Shown here: positions 1-7,000 of the stretch, one piece after another
Layout of the letters: each line of letters begins with the position of its first letter
Numbering within the stretch: position 1 is the stretch's first letter
DNA from: Pseudomonadota bacterium
GTDB taxonomy: Bacteria > Pseudomonadota > Gammaproteobacteria > Xanthomonadales > Xanthomonadaceae
Assembly (NCBI GenBank): GCA_023430045.1
Contig: JAEZCF010000164.1
Span: forward strand, 1-7,297
DNA length: 7,297 nt
Direction of reading: 5' to 3'
Program-made: the position numbers and the translations under genes
Notes under the pieces: model-generated
Databases searched by the model: none
The model's input: only the letters and a program-made list of their open reading frames with translations
Told to the model about the DNA's origin: nothing

Positions 1-127
1 GGCCGTGTGGGTCGGGCAGGCCGGCGGGGCGGATCCATGCACGCATGGGCATGTCTTCGAGGGGTGGACGTGCGCCCTACTGTAGTAGGCCGCATGTCAA
101 CGCGCGGTCCCGGTGGAAGAGGGCCAC

Positions 128-143
128 GGCGCTTTGACGCGCC
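128..143 (-). terminator. Short GC hairpin just after the microprotein stop (weak terminator candidate)
   Basis: GGCGC (128-132) and GCGCC (139-143) form a 5-bp stem with a 6-nt loop. The hairpin lies 5 nt beyond the stop codon of the minus-strand microprotein gene. No T-tract follows it on the minus strand, so it is not a canonical intrinsic terminator. It could still slow transcription or protect the 3' end of the mRNA. It may also be chance in GC-rich DNA. Confidence 0.2.
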
Positions 144-148
144 TGTAT

Positions 149-277
149 TCAGCGCTTCGGGGTGCCGGAGCGCTTCTGCACGATCCGCACCAGCCACCAG
201 ACCAGCAGGCCCAGGACAAGCGGACTGGCAAGGAAAACCACCAGGATCAACCAATGCCAGATGCTGAAACCACCCAT
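149..277 (-). CDS. 42-residue single-pass membrane microprotein with a TatA-like N-terminus
   Basis: The frame reads from ATG at 277 down to TGA at 151-149 on the minus strand. The product starts MGGFSIWHWLILVVF. Residues 10-30 are a continuous hydrophobic stretch, probably one transmembrane helix, with a proline near its middle (P19) and a WW pair (27-28). The tail, residues 31-42, is basic (R31, K35, R36, K41, R42), which suggests an N-out/C-in topology. An AAGGA Shine-Dalgarno (minus strand, 289-285) sits 7 nt before the ATG, which strongly supports translation. The opening residues resemble TatA family proteins (M-G-x-F-S-I-W-H-W-L-I). The Phe-Gly hinge and amphipathic helix that TatA needs are absent, and the protein is about half the usual TatA length. 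It is therefore unlikely to be a working translocase subunit. It is transcribed away from the dehydrogenase gene. Function unknown; I do not recognise a named family. Confidence 0.65.
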   Translation of the reverse strand: MGGFSIWHWLILVVFLASPLVLGLLVWWLVRIVQKRSGTPKR

Positions 278-300
278 GTTTCTGTCCTTGAAGAATTTTT

Positions 301-318
301 ACCGATCCTAGCATCGGT
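301..318. repeat. 6-bp-arm dyad between the divergent genes
   Basis: ACCGAT (301-306) and its complement ATCGGT (313-318) flank the 6-nt loop CCTAGC. A T5 run (296-300) sits on the upstream side only, so the arrangement is wrong for a plus-strand terminator, and on the minus strand the hairpin is followed by A rather than T. The dyad is 24 bp upstream of the microprotein ATG, where a promoter or operator for that gene would be expected. I found no convincing -35/-10 pair. Confidence 0.3.
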
Positions 319-388
319 GCAGACTGCTGCCCGCAGGAGCATGTCACCGCATGGACATCACTGCCTGGTCGCATCCGGGTGAAAGCCC

Positions 389-402
389 AGTCACCGGTGA
401 CT
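389..402. promoter_or_regulatory. Perfect 14-bp palindrome upstream of the dehydrogenase gene (candidate operator)
   Basis: AGTCACCGGTGACT equals its own reverse complement across all 14 bases. It ends 50 bp before the dehydrogenase ATG, in noncoding DNA. Size, symmetry and position fit a binding site for a dimeric repressor. No regulator gene lies beside it in this window and I do not recognise the motif as that of a named factor, so the role is inferred. Confidence 0.35.
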
Positions 403-440
403 CACTCCCGTCCTGCAACCATGGCAGGCCTCTTTTCCAC

Positions 441-447
441 AAGGAGG
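441..447 (+). promoter_or_regulatory. Consensus ribosome binding site of the dehydrogenase gene
   Basis: AAGGAGG lies 5 nt before the ATG at 453. This fixes the start there rather than at the upstream in-frame ATG at 351, which would add 34 residues unlike any short-chain dehydrogenase N-terminus. Confidence 0.85.
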
Positions 448-452
448 CATCC

Positions 453-1220
453 ATGAACTTTGAATCGAAGACCGTCATTGTCACCGGCGCAGGCTCCGGC
501 ATCGGCGCGGCCACCGCGCGCGCATTCTCCAAGGCCGGTGCCAACGTCGTGCTGGCCGACCAGGACCAGACGGAAGTAGCCGATCTGGCGGCCGAACTGC
601 CGGAGAACCGCACGCTGGTGCAGCAGGTCGATGTCAGCGATGGCGACCAGGTGCAGGCGCTGGTGGATGCGACGGTCAAGCGTTTTGGCGGCCTGGATGT
701 GATCTTCAACAATGCGGGCATCCTGGTGAAAGGCCCATTGGAAACGACCTCGCTGGACGACTGGAACAGGATCATCGCGGTGAACCTGACCGGGGTGTTC
801 CATGGCTGCCGTTCGGCGCTGCCGGAACTGCGCAGGCGAAAGGGCTGCATCGTCAATACCGCATCGGTCTCGGGCCTGGCAGCCGACCACGAAATGCCGG
901 CCTACAACGCGGTGAAAGGTGCGGTCGCCAACCTCACCCGTGCGCTGGCGATCGACAATGGCCGGCACGGCGTGCGGGTAAACGCCGTGTGCCCGACCTT
1001 CACCCGCACCGGCATGACCGCCGGGATGGAGGAGGACAAGGCGACGGTGAAAACCTTCCTCGACCGTATTCCAATGGGACGGCTGGGCGAGCCGGAAGAC
1101 ATCGCCAGGGCGGTGCTGTTCCTGGCCAGCGAACAGGCCGGCTTCATCACCGGCGTGAACCTGCCGGTGGATGGCGGTGTCACCGCATCCAACGGACAGC
1201 CGTTGTTCGAAGGGCAGTAG
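453..1220 (+). CDS. Short-chain dehydrogenase/reductase (SDR), classical type, probably NAD(H)-dependent
   Basis: A soluble oxidoreductase of 255 residues, the usual length for classical SDRs, interconverting an alcohol and a ketone with a nicotinamide cofactor. The Rossmann nucleotide-binding motif TGAGSGIG is at residues 11-18. Asp36 at the end of the second beta strand favours NAD(H) over NADP(H) by the family rule. NNAG is at 86-89. The catalytic tetrad is complete: Asn111, Ser138, Tyr151 and Lys155 (YNAVK, 151-155). The C-terminus carries the typical ITG-x-N-L-P-V-DGG segment followed by ASNGQP. The start at 453 follows a consensus ribosome binding site and places the first beta strand directly at the N-terminus. 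The substrate cannot be told from sequence. Such proteins are often automatically named FabG-like or glucose 1-dehydrogenase-like, but no fatty-acid genes adjoin. It appears monocistronic: a REP pair follows it and the next operon has its own operator. Confidence 0.93.
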   Translation: MNFESKTVIVTGAGSGIGAATARAFSKAGANVVLADQDQTEVADLAAELPENRTLVQQVDVSDGDQVQALVDATVKRFGGLDVIFNNAGILVKGPLETTSLDDWNRIIAVNLTGVFHGCRSALPELRRRKGCIVNTASVSGLAADHEMPAYNAVKGAVANLTRALAIDNGRHGVRVNAVCPTFTRTGMTAGMEEDKATVKTFLDRIPMGRLGEPEDIARAVLFLASEQAGFITGVNLPVDGGVTASNGQPLFEGQ

Positions 1221-1230
1221 ACGATAGCCG

Positions 1231-1252
1231 GTAGAGCCGGTCCATGAACGGC
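1231..1252 (+). repeat. SMAG-type REP element (GTAG head), imperfect copy
   Basis: The 22-nt unit starts with GTAG and folds as GCCGGTC / GAACGGC around a CAT loop, with one mismatch in the 7-bp stem. A GTAG head followed by a short stem is the hallmark of the SMAG repetitive extragenic palindromes described in Stenotrophomonas maltophilia. It begins 10 nt after the dehydrogenase stop codon and may stabilise the 3' end of that mRNA. It forms a head-to-head pair with the copy at 1281-1302, matching its reverse complement at 20 of 22 positions. Confidence 0.8.
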
Positions 1253-1280
1253 CCTGGTTCTGTCGCGGGCGGCGGACACA

Positions 1281-1302
1281 GCCGATCATGGATCGGCTCT
1301 AC
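1281..1302 (-). repeat. SMAG-type REP element (GTAG head), perfect-stem copy
   Basis: On the minus strand the unit begins GTAG. Its stem is GCCGATC (1281-1287) paired perfectly with GATCGGC (1291-1297) around a 3-nt loop. Together with the plus-strand copy at 1231-1252 it makes a 72-bp inverted dimer with a 28-nt central spacer. The pair could fold as two small hairpins or as one long one. Such dimers are thought to be mobilised in trans by RAYT transposases; none is encoded in this window. Confidence 0.82.
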
Positions 1303-1366
1303 CGGGCAAGACCCGGCCGTGTTTGACGACCTGAACCACCGGGCTGTCGCTTTTCTGGAAGCGCGG

Positions 1367-1382
1367 GTGTACAAATGTACAC
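1367..1382. promoter_or_regulatory. LexA2 operator (autoregulatory box of the mutagenesis operon)
   Basis: GTGTACA (1367-1373) and TGTACAC (1376-1382) form a perfect 7-bp-arm palindrome with an AA centre. The core, TGTACAAATGTACA, is, from memory, the target reported for Xanthomonas LexA2; it differs from the E. coli CTG-N10-CAG box. It lies directly before lexA2 and is the only such site I see at the head of the four-gene operon, so it should control all four genes. It overlaps a possible -10 (TACAAA, 1370-1375), so bound LexA2 would block RNA polymerase. I cannot assign a -35 with confidence: TTGACG at 1323-1328 is too far from that -10. Confidence 0.88.
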
Positions 1383-1383
1383 C

Positions 1384-1989
1384 ATGGATCCTATCGACCT
1401 TCCCCCTCAACGGGCCGCCGTACTGGCCTGGCTGCGACAGGCCCTTGCCTCGGGCCAGTCGCCGAGCCTGGCCGAGATCGCCGACGCCTTCGGCTTTTCC
1501 TCACGCAATGCCGCGCAGAAACACGTGCAGGCTCTGGTGGATGCCGGCCTGCTGGAGCAGGTGGCGGGCCGCAAGCGCGGCCTGCGCCTGCCAGGCGGCA
1601 CGGCGGAACTGCTGCCGCTGGCGGTGCTGGGACGGGTGGCGGCCGGCCAGCCCATCGGCGCGGATATCGGCCTGGACCAGCAGCTGTGGCTGGATCGCAG
1701 GATGTTTTCCCCGCGACCGGATTACCTGCTGAAAGTGCAGGGCGATTCGATGATCGACGATGGCATTCTCGACGGCGATCTGGTCGGTGTGCATCGCACC
1801 TCCAGCGCGCGCGACGGGCAGACGGTGGTGGCGCGCATCGATGGCGAACTGACCATCAAGCGCCTGCAGCAGGCTGCCGACAGCGTGCGCCTGTTGCCAC
1901 GCAATCCGGCGCATGCGCCGATCGAGATCACCCCCGGGCAGGATTTCGCCGTGGAAGGTGTGTACTGCGGCCTGGTCCGGCAGGGCTGA
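1384..1989 (+). CDS. lexA2: LexA2, SOS-type self-cleaving repressor of the mutagenesis cassette
   Basis: A transcriptional repressor of 201 residues that undergoes RecA-stimulated autocleavage on DNA damage and releases its own operon. The N-terminal winged helix-turn-helix spans about residues 1-70, with the recognition region SLAEIADAFGFSSRNAAQKH (28-47) closely resembling E. coli LexA. The scissile Ala87-Gly88 bond lies in VAAGQP. The peptidase S24 domain carries the catalytic Ser122 (GDSM) and Lys159 (IKRL). All functional residues are present, so it should be cleavable. I chose ATG 1384 because it gives the usual LexA N-terminus. ATG 1375, inside the operator, would add three residues (MYT). 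Neither start has a Shine-Dalgarno, since the operator fills that space. The gene is followed after 1 nt by imuA, implying coupling. In this lineage a separate lexA1-recA locus is expected elsewhere and is not in the window. Confidence 0.95.
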   Translation: MDPIDLPPQRAAVLAWLRQALASGQSPSLAEIADAFGFSSRNAAQKHVQALVDAGLLEQVAGRKRGLRLPGGTAELLPLAVLGRVAAGQPIGADIGLDQQLWLDRRMFSPRPDYLLKVQGDSMIDDGILDGDLVGVHRTSSARDGQTVVARIDGELTIKRLQQAADSVRLLPRNPAHAPIEITPGQDFAVEGVYCGLVRQG

Positions 1990-1990
1990 C

Positions 1991-2614
1991 ATGCAGGCTG
2001 CGCCCGACCTGCAGCAGATGCTGGCCAGCCAGACCCTGTGGCATGCCGGACGTGGCGGTACGCCGGGCGTGGCCGGCGAGCCGACCGGGCATGCCACGCT
2101 GGATGCGATGCTGCCGCAGGGTGGGTGGCCGCCTCGTGCATTGACCGAACTGCTGCTGCCGATGGATGGCGTGGGTGAGCTGCAGCTGCTGTTGCCCACC
2201 CTGGCGCGTCTGAGCCGGGCCGGCGCCACCGTGGTGGTGATCGCGCCGCCCTACCTTCCCTATGCGCCGGCCTGGCAGACGGCGGGCGTGGCATTGGAGC
2301 AGTTGCAGCTCATCGATGCGCCGCCGCGCGATGCACTGTGGGCATTCGAACAATGCCTGCGCAGCGGTGCGTGCGCGGCGGTTCTGGGTTGGCCCCGGCA
2401 GGCCGATGCGCAGGCATTGCGACGGTTGCAGGTGGCTGCCGACAGCGGGCGGTGCCTGGGTTTTGCCATGCGCGAGCGGCGGCATGCGGCCAACCCTTCG
2501 CCTGCCGCGCTGCGCCTGGAAGCGGTACGGCAGGGCGCTTCCACCCAGTGGCAGGTGCGCAAGTGCCGTGGCGGTCCAGCACCGGCGCAGGCCTTCGCGA
2601 TGAGGGCTGGGTGA
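1991..2614 (+). CDS. imuA: ImuA, RecA-like translesion synthesis accessory protein
   Basis: ImuA (207 residues) is the small cofactor of the ImuB/DnaE2 mutasome and is required for damage-induced mutagenesis. It belongs to the RecA superfamily: residues 33-69 follow the RecA core pattern (T-G-x-x-x-LD-x-x-L then GGWP, then a beta strand ending LLLP). The Walker A loop is degenerate: at 57-64 the sequence is PMDGVGEL where RecA has GPESSGKT, so the nucleotide-binding Lys-Thr is gone. This is family-typical and argues against ATP hydrolysis. The C-terminal part is basic (for example RERRH and KCR) and, by family knowledge, contacts ImuB. The ATG is 1 nt after the lexA2 stop, with a modest AGGG (1982-1985) ahead, so translation is probably coupled to lexA2. 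Older annotations may call it SulA-like, because the locus resembles sulA-lexA gene arrangements, but it is not a clear cell-division inhibitor. Confidence 0.88.
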   Translation: MQAAPDLQQMLASQTLWHAGRGGTPGVAGEPTGHATLDAMLPQGGWPPRALTELLLPMDGVGELQLLLPTLARLSRAGATVVVIAPPYLPYAPAWQTAGVALEQLQLIDAPPRDALWAFEQCLRSGACAAVLGWPRQADAQALRRLQVAADSGRCLGFAMRERRHAANPSPAALRLEAVRQGASTQWQVRKCRGGPAPAQAFAMRAG

Positions 2615-2616
2615 GG
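2611..2616 (+). promoter_or_regulatory. Ribosome binding site of imuB overlapping the imuA stop codon
   Basis: GTGAGG contains the imuA stop TGA (2612-2614) and a GAGG Shine-Dalgarno (2613-2616), 7 nt before the imuB ATG at 2624. A ribosome terminating on imuA covers this site, so imuB translation is likely tied to imuA. Confidence 0.6.
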
Positions 2617-2623
2617 CACGCCG

Positions 2624-4042
2624 ATGCTCTGGGCCTGTGTCGTACTGCCGCAGCTGGCGCTGGACGCCGTCCTTCGCCGTCATCCTGATCCGGACGCGCC
2701 GCTGGCGCTGGTCGGCGGGTCAGCGCAACTGCGCACCCTGCACGCGGTGAATGCGGCTGCCGCGGGTGCGGGACTGCAGGCAGGCATGCGCCTGACCGCC
2801 GCCCTGGCCCTGCTGCCGGATTTCCATAAGGTTGAACATGATGCGCAGGCCGAGCCGCGCTGGCAGCGTTTCCTGGCCGGCTGGGCCTACCGCCACAGCT
2901 CGCTGGTCAGCGCGCAGTGGCCGCGGTGCATCCTGCTGGAAGTGCGCGCCAGCTTCCGCCTGCTGGGACCGTGGCCGGTGCTGCAGGCACGCCTGCGCGA
3001 AGAACTGCAGGTGCTGGGGTTCCAGCATCGCATCGCGCTGGCGCCGACACCGCGCGCAGCCATGGTGCTGGCCGGGCTGCGCGATGGCATGGCGGTGGAC
3101 GAACGGCAGGCCCTGCACGATCTGCTGGACCGCGTGCCGGTGCGCCGTGCGCGCTTGCCGGACGATGCCGGGCAGCGGCTGCGGCACATGGGCATCACTC
3201 ACCTGCGCGCGCTGCGCGCACTGCCGCGCGATGGCTTGCGCCGGCGCTTCGGCCTGCCCCTGCTGGAGCATCTGGACGGACTGTATGGGGACGCCGATGA
3301 GCCGCTGTCCTGGTATGCCCCGCCGGACCACTTCGATTCACGCGTGGAGCTGGGATACGAAGTGGAAAACCACATGGCGCTGCTGTTCCCGCTGCGCCGG
3401 TTGATCGGCGACCTGTGCACCTGCCTGAGCATCCGCGATGGTGGCGTGCAGCGCTTCGTGCTGCGGCTGGAACATGAGCACGGCCACACCGATGTGGAGG
3501 TAGGGCTGCTGGCCGCCGAACGCGATGCGGCACTGTTGTTCGAACTGACACGCAATCGCCTGGAACGCGCCAGCATTGATCGTCCGGTGGTGGCCGTGCG
3601 CCTGCTGGCGCGTGAACTGCCGGCCTTCGTGCCTGCCAGCCGCGATCTGTTCGATATCCGCAACCAGCAGCAGCTGCCATGGCCGCACCTGCGCGAGCGG
3701 CTGCGCGCGCGCCTGGGCGATGGAGCGGTGTACCGCGTGGCACCGGCGGGCGATCCTCGTCCGGAACGTGCCTGGCAACGCGTGGACGGCGAGGGCCAGG
3801 CGCTTGCCGAGGCGCCGCCGCGTCCACTGCGTCCGGCCTGGCTGCTGCCCGAACCCGTTCCCCTCGGCGATGCGCATGCACGCATCGTATCCGGTCCGGA
3901 ACGCCTGGAAAGCGGCTGGTGGGATGGCCTGGAGGCGCGGCGGGATTACTACGTGCTGGAGACCACGCGGGGACAGCGCGCCTGGGCCTTCGCTGCTCCC
4001 GGCCGGCAGGACGACTGGATGCTGCACGGATGGTTCGCATGA
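2624..4042 (+). CDS. imuB: ImuB, catalytically inactive Y-family polymerase homologue and mutasome hub
   Basis: ImuB (472 residues) resembles DinB/UmuC polymerases but serves as a scaffold joining DnaE2, ImuA and the beta sliding clamp. The N-terminus (residues 2-12, LWACVVLPQLA) replaces the first catalytic Asp region of active Y-family enzymes. At 103-106 the sequence is ILLE, where active enzymes have a Ser-x-Asp-Glu signature, so that Asp is also lost although Glu106 remains. DNA synthesis is therefore not expected; this is usual for ImuB. The palm/finger/thumb-like region runs to roughly residue 240 and a little-finger-like region to about 340. A clamp-binding-like segment QQQLPWP is at 348-354. 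The C-terminal YYVLET-x-RGQRAW...LHGWFA block (about 442-472) is characteristic of the family and is thought to mediate protein contacts. The stop overlaps the dnaE2 start by 4 nt, so the two are translated together. Confidence 0.92.
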   Translation: MLWACVVLPQLALDAVLRRHPDPDAPLALVGGSAQLRTLHAVNAAAAGAGLQAGMRLTAALALLPDFHKVEHDAQAEPRWQRFLAGWAYRHSSLVSAQWPRCILLEVRASFRLLGPWPVLQARLREELQVLGFQHRIALAPTPRAAMVLAGLRDGMAVDERQALHDLLDRVPVRRARLPDDAGQRLRHMGITHLRALRALPRDGLRRRFGLPLLEHLDGLYGDADEPLSWYAPPDHFDSRVELGYEVENHMALLFPLRRLIGDLCTCLSIRDGGVQRFVLRLEHEHGHTDVEVGLLAAERDAALLFELTRNRLERASIDRPVVAVRLLARELPAFVPASRDLFDIRNQQQLPWPHLRERLRARLGDGAVYRVAPAGDPRPERAWQRVDGEGQALAEAPPRPLRPAWLLPEPVPLGDAHARIVSGPERLESGWWDGLEARRDYYVLETTRGQRAWAFAAPGRQDDWMLHGWFA

Positions 4043-7000
4043 GCCGCACCGAAGAACGCGATGACACTCCGGGCGCCCGCATACCGCGTGCCTGGGTCAC
4101 CCATCAACGGCTGGCAGCGGCCAACGATGATGTCCCCGGCGATGAAGAGCTGCCAGCGTACGCGGAACTGCACTGTCTTTCGGATTTCTCGTTCCTGCGT
4201 GGTGCAGCCAGTGCCGAGGACCTGTTCGCGCGTGCACAGCAGTGCGGCTATGAAGCGCTGGCGATCACCGACGAGTGCTCGCTGGCCGGTATCGTCCGTG
4301 GGCTGGAAGCCTCGCGTGCGACCGGCATCCCGCTGATCGTGGGCAGCGAATTCGTGCTCGAATGTGGCCTGAAATGCGTGCTGCTGGTGGAAACCCATGC
4401 CGGCTATGTTCGGCTGTGCGAGTTGATCACCACCGGTCGTCGCGCAGCGGCCAAGGGCCGTTACCGGCTGACGCGCGCTGATGTGCAGCGCGTAGTGGGC
4501 GACAGCGCCGATGCGGACACTGGACTGTTCGCCCTGTGGGTGCCGGCAGCGGTGCCGGAGGCGGAGCAGGGACGCTGGTTGCAGCAGGTGTTTGTGCAGC
4601 GTACGTGGATGGCCGTGCATCTGCACCGCGAACGCGATGATGCCGCGTGGCTGCAACAGCTGCTGTCCCTGGCCGATGAACTGGGCATGGAAGCGGTGGC
4701 GTGTGGCGACGTGCACATGGACGTGCGTCGCCGCCGCATCCTGCAGGACACCATGACCGCCATCCGCCATGGCCTGCCCCTGGCCGAATGCGGTGCGTTC
4801 CTGTTTCGCAACGGCGAGCGCCACCTGCGTACGCGTCGCGCGCTGGGCAACATCCATCCGCCCGCCCTGCTGCAGAACGCAGTGCAGCTGGCACGCCGCT
4901 GCCATTTCCGCATGGAGCAGGTGCAGTACCACTATCCGGCCGAACTGGTGCCTGCCGGCCATACGCCCAGCAGCTGGCTGCGCGAGCTGACCGTGCGCGG
5001 CATGCGCGAGCACTGGCCGGAAGGCGCATCTGCGGACGTGGTGGCACAGATCGAAAGCGAGCTGGAACTCATTGCAAAAAAGAAATACGAGGCCTTCTTC
5101 CTGACCGTCGAAGACATCGTGCGGTTCGCGAAATCACGCGAGATCCTCTGCCAGGGGCGTGGTTCATCAGCCAATTCGGCGGTGTGTTTCGTACTGGGCA
5201 TCACCGTGGTCAATCCGGCCGAAAGCCGTCTGCTGATGGCGCGTTTCCTGTCCGAGGCACGTGACGAGCCGCCGGATATCGATGTGGATTTCGAGCACGA
5301 ACGCCGTGAGGAGGTGCTGCAGTATGTCTACGGTAAATATGGCCGTGAACGTGCCGCACTGGCCGCCACCGTGATCCGTTACCGTGGGAAGAGCGCAGTG
5401 CGTGATGTCGGCAAGGCCTTCGGGTTGCCGCCGGACCAGGTTGCACTGCTGGCCGAATGCTACGGCTGGGGCAACGGTGAAACGCCGATGGAACAGCGCC
5501 TGGCAGAGGCCGGTTTCGACGCGGGAAATCCGCTGCTGCGTCAGGTGCTGGATGTCACCGAACAGCTGCGGGACCACCCGCGGCACCTGTCGCAGCACGT
5601 GGGTGGTTTCGTCATCAACGATGCCTCGTTGAGTACGATCGTGCCGGTGGAGAATGCCGCGATGGCCGACCGCACCATCATCCAGTGGGACAAGGACGAC
5701 CTTGAGACGATGAGGATGCTCAAGGTGGACTGCCTGGCCCTGGGCATGTTGACCTGCATCCGCAAGGCGCTGGCGCTGGTGGAGCGACATCGCGGCCATC
5801 TCATCGACATCGCGCGCCTGCCGCCCGATGACAAGGCCACCTTCCATATGATCCAGGCGGCCGATACCGTCGGTGTGTTCCAGATCGAATCGCGCGCGCA
5901 GATGACCATGCTGCCGCGGCTGAGGCCGGAGAAGTTCTACGACCTGGTGATCCAGGTGGCGATCGTGCGGCCGGGGCCCATCCAGGGCGGTATGGTGCAC
6001 CCCTATCTGCGTCGCCGCCAGAAGAAGGAAGCAGTCACCTTCCCTTCCGAGGGCATCGAAAAGATCCTTGGCGACACGCTGGGCATTCCGTTGTTCCAGG
6101 AGCAGGTGATGGAGCTGGTGATACATGCGGGTTACGAGCCGCATGAAGCTGACCAGCTGCGCCGCTCGATGGCCGCCTGGCGAAGTGGTGGGGACATGAA
6201 CCCGCACCGCGAGCGCATCCGCACCTTGATGGAGAGCAAGCATTACTCGCCGGAGTTCATCGAACAGATCTTCGAGCAGATCAAGGGGTTTGGCGCCTAC
6301 GGGTTCCCGCAGAGCCATGCCGCTTCGTTCGCCAAACTGGTCTACATCAGCTGCTTCCTCAAGCGCCATGAGCCGGCTGCCTTCGCCTGCGCCCTGCTCA
6401 ATGCCCAGCCGATGGGTTTCTATTCGGCCAGCCAGATCGTGCAGGATGCGCGGCGGGGGGGCGCGGGTCGCGTGGCGGTAGAGGTGCTGCCGGTGGATGT
6501 GTGCATCAGCGACTGGGACAACACGCTGGAAGGTGGCGATGCCGATACGCAGCCCGCCATCCGCCTGGGGCTGCGGCAGCTGGCCGGCTGCAGCGAAACG
6601 GCGGCGCGCGCGGTCATGGCGGCACGCGCGCAACGGCCGTTCAGCGACGTGGCTGACCTGTGCCGGCGCGCGCGGCTGGATGGCAAGGTCCGGCAGGTAC
6701 TGGCCGATGGCGGCGCGCTGTCTGCACTGGCCGGCAATCGCAATGCCGCGCGCTGGGCGGTGGCCGGCATCGAACAGGCGGTTCCCCTGCTGGACGGCAG
6801 TCCGGCCGAGGACCTGGTCGCGCTGCCAGCGCCCGGTGCGGCGGAAGAGATGCTGTCCGATTACCGTGTCAGCGGCCTCACGCTGGGCCAGCACCCGCTG
6901 GAGCTGCTGCGCCCGCAACTTCGACGCGAGCGTGCGCTGGATTCGCGACAGCTGCGCAGCCTGCCGCATGGGCGGGGAGTCCATACCATTGGCCTGGTGA

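Noticed and set aside
76..89. CCTACTGTAGTAGG read as a LexA1 box
   Set aside because: The Xanthomonadaceae LexA1 site as I remember it is TTAG-N6-TACTA; here the arms have the opposite sense and spacing, and no SOS gene is adjacent.
291..318. T-tract plus hairpin read as an intrinsic terminator
   Set aside because: The T5 run precedes the stem on the plus strand, and on the minus strand the stem is followed by A, so the order is wrong in both directions.
7..382. Two plus-strand open frames (7-267 and 113-382) at the left edge
   Set aside because: Low-complexity Arg/Ala/Pro-rich translations with no Shine-Dalgarno; they overlap the better supported microprotein gene on the minus strand.
351..452. 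34-residue N-terminal extension of the dehydrogenase from ATG 351
   Set aside because: The ATG at 453 has a consensus ribosome binding site and gives a standard SDR N-terminus; the extension covers the palindrome and has no SDR character.
402..1289. Minus-strand open frame of 295 codons opposite the dehydrogenase
   Set aside because: Shadow of the SDR gene: the plus strand has a complete catalytic tetrad and ribosome binding site, and the antisense frame also runs through the REP element.
3679..4038. 120-residue upstream extension of dnaE2
   Set aside because: It lies wholly inside imuB in another frame and is Arg/Ala/Gly-rich out-of-frame translation. The ATGA overlap at 4039 gives the expected DnaE2 length.
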